64,000 bases of DNA from positions 199,291,796-199,355,795 of the forward strand of contig CM053142.1 in NCBI GenBank assembly GCA_028571685.1. Direction: 5' to 3'. This document shows, piece by piece, positions 34,864-46,565 of the stretch. The translations under genes and the position numbers were made by a program. This stretch comes from Heterohyrax brucei. Lineage: Eukaryota; Chordata; Mammalia; Hyracoidea; Procaviidae. Under the pieces are notes generated by a model that was not told where the DNA came from, did not search any database, and was given only the letters and a program-made list of their open reading frames with translations. Each line of letters starts with the position of its first letter. The first letter of the stretch is position 1.

Positions 34864-37075
34864 ACTGTGTACTTTCTCTTGTTTCTATCTGTTACCAATC
34901 TTGAGAAACTCATACATTCTCTGTTAAGTGTTTCACGGACTTACAGAACTAAATTTCCTTCGGCGAAAGTGCTGTTTTCTCAGTGCTAAGTACTCCCAAC
35001 TCTATCAACAATGTAGGTTTTGCCAGTTTTCTAAGTCTCTCTTATTTTCTTGTACTTATACTTGGAATTCTCCGTGTAAACCTCTGTAACTTTTCTAGGT
35101 AGATGAATCACTGTGTACTTTCTCTTGTTTCTATCGGTTACCAATCTTGAGAAACTCATACATTCTCTGTTCACTGTTTCACGGGCTTAGAGAACTAAAT
35201 TACTTTCTGTGAAAGTGGTGTTTTCACAGTGCTAAGTACTGCCAACTCTATCAACAATATAGGTTATACCAGTTTTCTAAGTCTCTCTCATTTTCTTGTA
35301 CTTATACTTGGTATTCTCTGTGTAAACCTCTGTAACTTCTCTAGGTAGATGAATCACTGTGTACTTTCTCTTGTTTCTGTTACCAATCTTGAGGAACTCA
35401 TACATTCTCTGTTCACTGTTTCCCAGTCTTAGAAAACTAGATTTCTTTCTGCGAAAGTGCTGTTTTCACAGTGCTAAGTACTCCCAACTCTATCAACAAT
35501 GTAGGTTTTACCAGTTTTCTAAGTCTCTCTTATTTTCTTGTACTTATACTTGGAATTCTCTGTGTAAACCTCTGTAACTTTTCTAGGTAGATGAATCACT
35601 GTGTACTTTCTCTTGTTTCTATCTGTTACCAATCTTGAGAAACTCATACATTCTCTGTTCACTGTTTCCCAGTCTTAGAGAACTAGATTTCTCTCTGGGA
35701 AAGTGCTGTTTTCACAGTGCCAAGTACTCCCAACTCTATCAACAATGTAGGTTTTACCAGTTTTCTAAGTCTCTCTTATTTTCTTGTACTTGTACTTCGT
35801 TTTCTCTGTGTAAACCTCTGTAACTTTTCTAGGTAGATGAATCACTGTGTACTTTCTCTTGTTTCTATCTGTTACAAATCTTGAGAAACTCATACATTCT
35901 CTGTTCACTGTTTCACGGCCTTAGAGAACTAAATTTTTTCGGCGAAAGTGCTGTTTTCACAGTGCTAAGTACTCCCAACTCTATCAACAATGTAGGTTTT
36001 AACAGTTTTCTAAGTCTCTCTTATTTTCTTTTATTTATCCTTGGAATTCTCTGTGTAAACCTTTGTAACTTTTCTAGGTAGATGAATCACTGTGTACTTT
36101 CTCTTGTTTCTATCTGTTATCAATCTTGAGAAACTCATACATTCTCTGTTCAGTGTTTCACGGACTTAGAGAACTAAATTTCTTTCGGTGAAAGTGCTGT
36201 TTTCACAGTGCTAAGTACTCCCAACTCTATCAACAATCTAGGTTTTGCCAGTTTTCTAAGTCTCTCTTATTTTCTTGAACTTATACCTGGAATTCTCTGT
36301 GTAAACCTCTGTAACTTTTCTAGGTAGATGAATCACTGTGTACTTTCTCTTGTTTCTATCTGTTACCAATCTTGATAAACTCATACATTCTCTGTTCACT
36401 GTTTCACGGACTTACAGAACTATATTTCCTTCGGCGAAAGTGCTGTTTTCTCAGTGCTAAGTACTCCCAACTCTATCAACAATGTAGGTTTTACCAGTTT
36501 TCTAAGTCTCTCTTATTTTCTTTTACTTATACTTGGAATTCTCTGTGTAAACCTCTGTAACTTTTCTAGGTAGATGAATCACTGTGTACTTTCTCTTGTT
36601 TCTATCTGTTACCAATCTTGAGAAACTCATACATTCTCTGTTCACTGTTTCACGGACTTAGAGAACTAAATTTCTTTCGGCGAAAGTGCTGTTTTCACAG
36701 TGCTAAGTACTCCCAACTCTATCAACAATGTAGGTTGTACCAGTTTTCTAAGTCTCTCTTATTTTCTTGTACTTATCCTTGGAACTCTGTGTGTAAACCT
36801 CTGTAACTTATCTAGATAGATGAATCACTGTGTACTTTCTCTTGTTTCTATCTGTTACCAATCTTGAGAAACTCATACATTCTCTGTTAAGTGTTTCACG
36901 GACTTACAGAACTAAATTTCTTTCGGCGAAAGTGCTGTTTTCTCAGTGCTAAGTACTCCCAACTCTATCAACAATGTAGGTTTTACCAGTTTTCTAAGTC
37001 TCTCTTATTTTCTTGTACTTATACTTGGAATTCTCTGTGTAAACCTCTGTAACTTTTCTAGGTAGATGAATCACT

Positions 37076-37321
37076 GTGTACTTTCTCTTGTTTCTATCTG
37101 TTACCAATCTTGAGAAACTCATACATTCTCTGTTCACTGTTTCACGGACTTAGAGAACTAAATTTCTTTCGGCGAAAGTGCTGTTTTCACAGTGCTAAGT
37201 ACTCCCAACTCTATCAACAATGTAGGTTTTACCAGTTTTCTAAGTCGCTCTTATTTTCTTGTACTTATCCTTGGAATTCTCTGTGTAAACCTCCGTAACT
37301 TTTTTAGGTAGATGAATCACT
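37076..37321 (+). repeat. Representative 246-bp monomer (family A)
   Basis: A typical unit, counted from GTGTACTTTCTC. The 4 bp missing from 242-bp variants lie at about monomer positions 20-23. A variable window spans about 60-105. The dyad CTTTCGGCGAAAG is at 91-103, AGTACT (ScaI) at 123-128 and GAATTC (EcoRI) at 199-204. The point where telomeric blocks interrupt other copies corresponds to 213-221. Most monomers keep the EcoRI site, but those reading GGTTTTCTCTG or GGTATTCTCTG have lost it. The + strand is visibly richer in T than in A. No promoter, splice or coding signature is evident. Confidence 0.93.
37166..37178. other. Short perfect dyad CTTTCGGCGAAAG in the monomer
   Basis: Two 6-bp arms (CTTTCG and CGAAAG) around one base. 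Across most monomers the outer arms CTTTC and GAAAG stay fixed while the three central bases change with monomer family: GGC, GGT, TGG or TGC. A 2-bp deletion at 19596 and 26994 still leaves CTTTC-G-GAAAG. Monomers with CCTTC in place of CTTTC break one arm. It could be a protein-binding dyad, but nothing in the sequence proves binding. Confidence 0.6.
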
Positions 37322-39933
37322 GTGTACTTTCGCTGGTTTCTATCTGTTACCAAACTTGAGAAACTCACACCTTCTCTGTTCACTGTTTCAAGGACTTAGA
37401 GAACTAAATTTACTTCGACGAAAGTGCTGTTTTCACAGTGCTAAGTACTCCCAACTCTATCAACAATGTAGGTTTTACCAGTTTTCTAAGTCTCTCTTAT
37501 TTTCTTGTACTTATACTTGGAATTCTCTGTGTAAACCTCTGTAACTTCTTGGGTAGATGAATCACTGTGTACTTTCTCTTGTTTCTATCTGTTACCAATC
37601 TGCAGAAACTCATACATTCTCTGTTTACTGTTTCCCAGTCTTAAAGAAGTAGATTTCTTTCTGGGAAAGTGCTGTTTTCACAGTGCTAGGTACTCCCAAC
37701 TCTATCCACAATGTAGGTTTTACCAGTTTTCTCAGTCTCTCTTATTTTCTTGTACTTATACATGGAATTCTCTGAGTAAACTTCTGTAACTTCTCTAGGT
37801 AGGTGAATCACTGTGTACTTTTTCTTGTTTCTATCTGTTACCAATCTTGAGAAACTCATACATTCTCTGTTCACTGTTTCCCAGTGTTAGAGAAGTAGAT
37901 TTCTTTCTGGGAAAGTGCTGTTTTCACAGTGCTAAGTACTCCCAACTCTATCAACAATGTAGGTTTTACCAGTTTTCTAAGTCTCTCTTATTTTCTTGTA
38001 CTTATACTTGGAATTCTCTGTGTAAACCTCTGTAACTTTTGTAGGTAGATGAATCACTGTGTACTTTCTCTTGTTTCTATCTGTTACCAATCTTGAGAAA
38101 CTGATACATTCTCTTTTCACTGCTTCACGGACTTAGAAAACTAAATTTCTTTCTGGGAATGTGCTGTTTTCACAGTGTTAAGTACTCCCAACTCTATCAA
38201 CAATGTAGGTTTTACCAGTTTTCTAAGTCTCTCTTATTTTCTTGTACTTATACTTGAAATTCTCTGTGTAAACCTCTGTAACTTTTCTAGGTAGATGAAT
38301 CACTGTGTACTTTCTCTTGTTTCTATCTGTTACCAATCTTGAGAAAGTCATACATTCTCTGTTCACTATTTCCCAGTCTTACAGAAGTAGATTTCATTCT
38401 GCAATAGTGCTTTTTTCACAGTGCTAAGTACTCCCAACTCTATCAACAATGTAGGTTTTACCAGTTTTCTAAGTCTCTCTTATTTTCTTCTACTTATACT
38501 TGGAATTCTATGTGTAAACCTCTGTAACTTTTCTAGGTAGATGAATCACTGTGTACTTTCTCTTGTTTCTATCTGTTACCAATCTTGAGAAACTCATACA
38601 TTCTCTGTTCACTGTTTCACGGACTTGGAGAACTAAATTTCTTTCGGCGAAAGTGCTGTTTTCACAGTGCTAAGTACTCCCAACTCTATCAACAATGTAG
38701 GTTTTACCAGTTTTCTAAGTCTCTCTCATTTTCTTGTACTTATACTTGGAATTCTCTGTGTAAACCTCTGTAACTTCTCTAGGTAGATGAATCACTGTGT
38801 ACTTTCTCTTGTTTCTATCTGTTACCAATCTTGAGAAACTGATACATTCTCTGTTCACTGTTTCCCAGTCTTAGAGAAGTAGATTTCTTTCTGCGAAAGT
38901 GCTGTTTTCACAGTGGTAAGTACTCCCAACTGTATCAACAATGTAGGTTTTACCAGTTTTCTAAGTCTCTCTTATTTTCTTGTCCTTATACTTGGTTTTC
39001 TCTGTGTAAACCTCTGAAACCATTCTAGGTAGATGAATCACTGTGTACTTTCTCTTGTTTCTATCTGTTACCAATCTTGAGAAACTCATACATTTTCTGT
39101 TCACTGTTTCACGGACTTAGAGAACTAAATTTCTTTCTGCGAAAGTGCTGTTTTCACAGTGCTAAGTACTCCCAACTCTATCAACAATGTAGGTTTTACC
39201 AGTTTACTAAGTCTCTCTTATTTTCTTGTACTTATACTTGGAATTCTCTGTGTAATCCTCTGTAACTTTTCTAGGTAGATGAATCACTGTGTACTTTCTC
39301 TTGTTTCTATCTCTTACCAATCTGGAGAAACTGATACATTCTCTGTTCACTGTTTCCCGGACTTAGAGAACTAAATTTCTTTCGGCGAAAGTGCTGTTTT
39401 CACAGCGCTAAGTACTCCCAACTCTATCCACAATGTAGGTTTTACCAGTTTTCTAAGTCTCTCTTATTTTCTTGTACTTATACTTGGAATTCTCTTTGTA
39501 AACCTCTGTAACTTCTCTAGGTAGATGAATCACTGTGTACTTTCTCTTGTTTCTATCTGTTACCAATCTGGAGAAACTCATACATTTTCTGTTCACTGTT
39601 TCCCAGTCTTAGAGAAGTAGATTTCTTTCTGGGAAAGTGCTGTTTTCACAGTGCTAGGTACTCCCAACTCTATTCACAATGTAGGTTTTCCCAGTTTTCT
39701 AAGTCTCTCTTATTTTCTTGTACTTATACATGGAATTTTCTGAGTAAACTTCTGTAACTTCTCTAGGTAGGTGAATCACTGTGTACTTTCTCTTGTTTCT
39801 ATCTGTTACCAATCTTGAGAAACTCATACATTCTCTGTTCACTGTTTTCCAGTGTTAGAGAAGTAGATTTCTTTCTGGGAAAGTGCTGTTTTCACAGTGC
39901 TAAGTACTCCCAACTCTATCAACAATGTAGGTT

Positions 39934-41249
39934 TTACCAGTTTTCTAAGTCTCTCTTATGTTCTTGTACTTATACTTGGAATTCTCTGTGTAAACCTCTG
40001 TAACTTTTCTAGGTAAATGAATCACGGTGTACCTTCTCTTGTTTCTATCTGTTACCAAACTTGAGAAACTGATACATTCTCTTTTCACTGTTTCATGGAC
40101 TTAGAAAACTAAATTTCTGTCGGCGAAAGTGCTGTTTTCACAGTGCTAAGTAATCCCAACTCTATCAACAATGTAGGTTTTACCAGTTTTCTAAGTCTGT
40201 CTTATTTTCTTGTACTTATACTTGGAATTCTCTGTGTAAACCTCCGTAACTTTTCTAGGTAGATGAATCACTGTGTACTTTCTCTTGTTTCTATCTGTTA
40301 CCAATCTTGAGAAACTCGTACATTCTCTGTTCACTGTTTCCCAGTGTTAGAGAAGTAGATTTCTTTCTTTGAAAGTGCTGTTTTCACAGGGCTAAGTACT
40401 CCCAACTGTATCAACAATGTAGGTTTTACGAGTTTTCTAAGTCTCTCTTATTTTCTTGTACTTATCCTTGGAATTCTCTGTGTAAACCTCTGTAACTTTT
40501 CTAGGTAGATGAATCACTGTGTACTTTCTCTTGTTTCTATCTGTTACCAATCTTGAGAAAGTCATACATTCTCTGTTCACTGTTTCACGGACATAGAGAA
40601 CCAAAGTTCTTACGGCGAAAGTGCTGTTTTCACAGTGCTAAGTACTCCCAACTCTATCAACAATGTAGGTTTTAACAGTTTTCTAAGTCTCTCTTATTTT
40701 CTTGTACTTATACTTGGAATTCTCTGTGTAAACCGCTGTAACTTTTCTAGGCAGATGAATCACTGTGTACTTTCTCTTGTTTCTATCTGTTACCAATCTT
40801 GAGAAACTGATACATTCTCTTTTCACTGTTTCACGGACTTAGAAAACTAAATTTCTTTCGGCGAAAGTGCTGTTTTCACAGTGCTAAGTACTCCCAACTC
40901 TATCAACAATGTACGTTTTACCAGTTTTCTAAGTCTCTCTAATTTTCTTGTACTTATACTTGGAATTCTCTGTGTAAACCTCTGTAACTTCTCTAGGTAG
41001 ATGAATTACTGTGTACTTTCTCTTGTTTCTGTTACCAATCTTGAGGAACTCATACATTCTCTGTTCAGTGTTTCCCAGTGTTAGAGAAGTAGATTTCTTT
41101 CTGGGAAAGTGCTGTTTTCACAGTGCGAAGTACTCCCAACTCTATCAACAATGTAGGTTTTACCAGTTTTCTAAGTCTCTCTTATTTTCTTGTACTTATC
41201 CTTGGAATTCTCTGTGTAAACCTCCGTAACTTTTCTAGGTAGATGAATC
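39934..41249 (+). repeat. Satellite linker with an empty telomere-insertion context
   Basis: About five monomers. The one near 40020-40260 (ACGGTGTACC, CATGGACTTAGAAAAC, TAAGTAATCCC) matches the left flank of block 1 but continues through TGTGTAAACCTCCG with no telomeric repeats. The part from 40558 to 41229 matches 20035-20706 at an offset of 20523, with ACATAGAGAACCAAAG, CCGCTGTAACTTTTC and the GAATTACTG monomer. No gene is visible. Confidence 0.88.
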
Positions 41250-44200
41250 ACTGTGTACTTTCTCTTGTTTCTATCTGTTACCAATCTTGAGAAACTCATA
41301 CATTCTCTGTTAAGTGTTTCACGGACTTACAGAACTAAATTTCCTTCGGCGAAAGTGCTGTTTTCTCAGTGCTAAGTACTCCCAACTCTATCAACAATGT
41401 AGGTTTTGCCAGTTTTCTAAGTCTCTCTTATTTTCTTGTACTTATACTTGGAATTCTCCGTGTAAACCTCTGTAACTTTTCTAGGTAGATGAATCACTGT
41501 GTACTTTCTCTTGTTTCTATCGGTTACCAATCTTGAGAAACTCATACATTCTCTGTTCACTGTTTCACGGGCTTAGAGAACTAAATTACTTTCTGTGAAA
41601 GTGGTGTTTTCACAGTGCTAAGTACTGCCAACTCTATCAACAATATAGGTTATACCAGTTTTCTAAGTCTCTCTCATTTTCTTGTACTTATACTCTGTAT
41701 TCTCTGTGTAAACCTCTGTAACTTCTCTAGGTAGATGAATCACTGTGTACTTTCTCTTGTTTCTGTTACCAATCTTGAGGAACTCATACATTCTCTGTTC
41801 ACTGTTTCCCAGTCTTAGAAAACTAGATTTCTTTCTGCGAAAGTGCTGTTTTCACAGTGCTAAGTACTCCCAACTCTATCAACAATGTAGGTTTTACCAG
41901 TTTTCTAAGTCTCTCTTATTTTCTTGTACTTATACTTGGAATTCTCTGTGTAAACCTCTGTAACTTTTCTAGGTAGATGAATCACTGTGTACTTTCTCTT
42001 GTTTCTATCTGTTACCAATCTTGAGAAACTCATACATTCTCTGTTCACTGTTTCCCAGTCTTAGAGAACTAGATTTCTCTCTGGGAAAGTGCTGTTTTCA
42101 CAGTGCCAAGTACTCCCAACTCTATCAACAATGTAGGTTTTACCAGTTTACTAAGTCTCTCTTATTTTCTTGTACTTGTACTTCGTTTTCTCTGTGTAAA
42201 CCTCTGTAACTTTTCTAGGTAGATGAATCACTGTGTACTTTCTCTTGTTTCTATCTGTTACAAATCTTGAGAAACTCATACATTCTCTGTTCACTGTTTC
42301 ACGGCCTTAGAGAACTAAATTTTTTCGGCGAAAGTGCTGTTTTCACAGTGCTAAGTACTCCCAACTCTATCAACAATGTAGGTTTTAACAGTTTTCTAAG
42401 TCTCTCTTATTTTCTTTTATTTATCCTTGGAATTCTCTGTGTAAACCTTTGTAACTTTTCTAGGTAGATGAATCACTGTGTACTTTCTCTTGTTTCTATC
42501 TGTTATCAATCTTGAGAAACTCATACATTCTCTGTTCAGTGTTTCACGGACTTAGAGAACTAAATTTCTTTCGGTGAAAGTGCTGTTTTCACAGTGCTAA
42601 GTACTCCCAACTCTATCAACAATCTAGGTTTTGCCAGTTTTCTAAGTCTCTCTTATTTTCTTGAACTTATACCTGGAATTCTCTGTGTAAACCTCTGTAA
42701 CTTTTCTAGGTAGATGAATCACTGTGTACTTTCTCTTGTTTCTATCTGTTACCAATCTTGATAAACTCATACATTCTCTGTTCACTGTTTCACGGACTTA
42801 CAGAACTATATTTCCTTCGGCGAAAGTGCTGTTTTCTCAGTGCTAAGTACTCCCAACTCTATCAACAATGTAGGTTTTACCAGTTTTCTAAGTCTCTCTT
42901 ATTTTCTTTTACTTATACTTGGAATTCTCTGTGTAAACCTCTGTAACTTTTCTAGGTAGATGAATCACTGTGTACTTTCTCTTGTTTATATCTGTTACCA
43001 ATCTTGAGAAACTCATACATTCTCTGTTCACTGTTTCATGGACTTAGAGAACTAAATTTCTTTCGGTGAAAGTGCTGTTTTCACAGTGCTAAGTACTCCC
43101 AACTCTATCAACAATGTAGGTTTACCAGTTTTCTAAGTCTCTCTTATTTTCTTGTACTTATCCTTGGAACTCTGTGTGTAAACCTCTGTAACTTATCTAG
43201 ATAGATGAATCACTGTGTACTTTCTCTTGTTTCTATCTGTTACCAATCTTGAGAAACTCATACATTCTCTGTTAAGTGTTTCACGGACTTACAGAACTAA
43301 ATTTCTTTCGGCGAAAGTGCTGTTTTCTCAGTGCTAAGTACTCCCAACTCTATCAACAATGTAGGTTTTACCAGTTTTCTAAGTCTCTCTTATTTTCTTG
43401 TACTTATACTTGGAATTCTCTGTGTAAACCTCTGTAACTTTTCTAGGTAGATGAATCACTGTGTACTTTCTCTTGTTTCTATCTGTTACCAATCTGGAGA
43501 AACTCATACATTCTCTGTTCACTGTTTCCCAGTCTTAGAGAACTAGATTTCTTTCTGGGAAACTGCTGTTTTCACAGTGCTAAGTACTCCCAACTCTATC
43601 AACAACGTAGGTTTTACCAGTTTTCTAAGTCTCTCTTATTTTCTTGTACTTATACTTGGTTTTCTCTGTGTAAACCTCTGTAACTTTTCTAGGTAGATGA
43701 ATCACTGTGTACTTTCTCTTGTTTCTATCTGTTACCAATCTTGAGAAACTCATACATTCTCTGTTCACTGTTTCACGGACTTAGAGAACTAAATTTCTTT
43801 CGGTGAAAGTGCTGTTTTCACAGTGCTAAGTACTCCCAACTCTATCAACAATGTAGGTTTTACCAGTTTTCTAAGTCGCTCTTATTTTCTTGTACTTATC
43901 CTTGGAATTCTCTGTGTAAACCTCCGTAACTTTTTTAGGTAGATGAATCACTGTGTACTTTCGCTGGTTTCTATCTGTTACCAAACTTGAGAAACTCACA
44001 CCTTCTCTGTTCACTGTTTCAAGGACTTAGAGAACTAAATTTACTTCGACGAAAGTGCTGTTTTCACAGTGCTAAGTACTCCCAACTCTATCAACAATGT
44101 AGGTTTTACCAGTTTTCTAAGTCTCTCTTATTTTCTTGTACTTATACTTGGAATTCTCTGTGTAAACCGCTGTAACTTTTCTAGGCAGATGAATCACTGT

Positions 44201-46565
44201 GTACTTTCTCTTGTTTCTATCTGTTACCAATCTGCAGAAACTCATACATTCTCTGTTTACTGTTTCCCAGTCTTAAAGAAGTAGATTTCTTTCTGGGAAA
44301 GTGCTGTTTTCACAGTGCTAGGTACTCCCAACTCTATCCACAATGTAGGTTTTACCAGTTTTCTCAGTCTCTCTTATTTTCTTGTACTTATACATGGAAT
44401 TCTCTGAGTAAACTTCTGTAACTTCTCTAGGTAGGTGAATCACTGTGTACTTTTTCTTGTTTCTATCTGTTACCAATCTTGAGAAACTCATACATTCTCT
44501 GTTCACTGTTTCCCAGTGTTAGAGAAGTAGATTTCTTTCTGGGAAAGTGCTGTTTTCACAGTGCTAAGTACTCCCAACTCTATCAACAATGTAGGTTTTA
44601 CCAGTTTTCTAAGTCTCTCTTATTTTCTTGTACTTATACTTGGAATTCTCTGTGTAAACCTCTGTAACTTTTGTAGGTAGATGAATCACTGTGTACTTTC
44701 TCTTGTTTCTATCTGTTACCAATCTTGAGAAACTGATACATTCTCTTTTCACTGCTTCACGGACTTAGAAAACTAAATTTCTTTCTGGGAATGTGCTGTT
44801 TTCACAGTGTTAAGTACTCCCAACTCTATCAACAATGTAGGTTTTACCAGTTTTCTAAGTCTCTCTTATTTTCTTGTACTTATACTTGGAATTCTCTGTG
44901 TAAACCTCTGTAACTTTTCTAGGTAGATGAATCACTGTGTACTTTCTCTTGTTTCTATCTGTTACCAATCTTGAGAAAGTCATACATTCTCTGTTCACTA
45001 TTTCCCAGTCTTACAGAAGTAGATTTCATTCTGCAATAGTGCTTTTTTCACAGTGCTAAGTACTCCCAACTCTATCAACAATGTAGGTTTTACCAGTTTT
45101 CTAAGTCTCTCTTATTTTCTTCTACTTATACTTGGAATTCTATGTGTAAACCTCTGTAACTTTTCTAGGTAGATGAATCACTGTGTACTTTCTCTTGTTT
45201 CTATCTGTTACCAATCTTGAGAAACTCATACATTCTCTGTTCACTGTTTCACGGACTTGGAGAACTAAATTTCTTTCGGCGAAAGTGCTGTTTTCACAGT
45301 GCTAAGTACTCCCAACTCTATCAACAATGTAGGTTTTACCAGTTTTCTAAGTCTCTCTCATTTTCTTGTACTTATACTTGGAATTCTCTGTGTAAACCTC
45401 TGTAACTTCTCTAGGTAGATGAATCACTGTGTACTTTCTCTTGTTTCTATCTGTTACCAATCTTGAGAAACTGATACATTCTCTGTTCACTGTTTCCCAG
45501 TCTTAGAGAAGTAGATTTCTTTCTGCGAAAGTGCTGTTTTCACAGTGGTAAGTACTCCCAACTGTATCAACAATGTAGGTTTTACCAGTTTTCTAAGTCT
45601 CTCTTATTTTCTTGTCCTTATACTTGGTTTTCTCTGTGTAAACCTCTGAAACCTTTCTAGGTAGATGAATCACTGTGTACTTTCTCTTGTTTCTATCTGT
45701 TACCAATCTTGAGAAACTCATACATTTTCTGTTCACTGTTTCACGGACTTAGAGAACTAAATTTCTTTCTGCGAAAGTGCTGTTTTCACAGTGCTAAGTA
45801 CTCCCAACTCTATCAACAATGTAGGTTTTACCAGTTTACTAAGTCTCTCTTATTTTCTTGTACTTATACTTGGAATTCTCTGTGTAATCCTCTGTAACTT
45901 TTCTAGGTAGATGAATCACTGTGTACTTTCTCTTGTTTCTATCTCTTACCAATCTGGAGAAACTGATACATTCTCTGTTCACTGTTTCCCGGACTTAGAG
46001 AACTAAATTTCTTTCGGCGAAAGTGCTGTTTTCACAGCGCTAAGTACTCCCAACTCTATCCACAATGTAGGTTTTACCAGTTTTCTAAGTCTCTCTTATT
46101 TTCTTGTACTTATACTTGGAATTCTCTTTGTAAACCTCTGTAACTTCTCTAGGTAGATGAATCACTGTGTACTTTCTCTTGTTTCTATCTGTTACCAATC
46201 TGGAGAAACTCATACATTTTCTGTTCACTGTTTCCCAGTCTTAGAGAAGTAGATTTCTTTCTGGGAAAGTGCTGTTTTCACAGTGCTAGGTACTCCCAAC
46301 TCTATTCACAATGTAGGATTTCCCAGTTTTCTAAGTCTCTCTTATTTTCTTGTACTTATACATGGAATTTTCTGAGTAAACTTCTGTAACTTCTCTAGGT
46401 AGGTGAATCACTGTGTACTTTCTCTTGTTTCTATCTGTTACCAATCTTGAGAAACTCATACATTCTCTGTTCACTGTTTTCCAGTGTTAGAGAAGTAGAT
46501 TTCTTTCTGGGAAAGTGCTGTTTTCACAGTGCTAAGTACTCCCAACTCTATCAACAATGTAGGTT
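41250..46565 (+). repeat. 5-kb higher-order unit, copy 2
   Basis: Follows copy 1 at an offset of 6386 bp up to about 42950, then 6632 bp after the extra monomer. A 1-bp deletion (TAGGTTTACCAG near 43120) separates it from copy 3. Near 44165-44190 it carries CCGCTGTAACTTTTCTAGGC, whereas copies 1 and 3 have CTTCTTGGGTAG: a patch typical of a different monomer. It leaves the unit near 46565, where TTTTAACAG replaces TTTTACCAG. Confidence 0.87.

Larger units (their letters stand above)
34864..39933 (+). repeat. 5-kb higher-order unit, copy 1
   Basis: First of three copies of a unit of about 20 monomers, with others at 41250-46565 and 48885-54165. Ordered markers are GTTAAGTGTTTCACGG near 34922; CTATCGGTTACC near 35132; a 242-bp monomer near 35359; a 1-bp-shorter AAATTTTTTCGGCG near 35931; CTTGATAAACTC near 36370; CACACCTTCTC near 37367; CTTCTTGGGTAG near 37543; TGCAATAGTGC near 38400; and CACAGCGCTAAG near 39401. 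This copy lacks one monomer present in the others (at about 43485 and 51350, with GGGAAACTGCTG), so the offset changes from 6386 to 6632 bp. Confidence 0.88.

Noticed and set aside
37076..37321. CENP-B box in the monomer
   Set aside because: I looked for the core TTCG....A..CGGG pattern in the consensus and did not find it. TTTCGGCGAAAG has a TTCG but not the rest.
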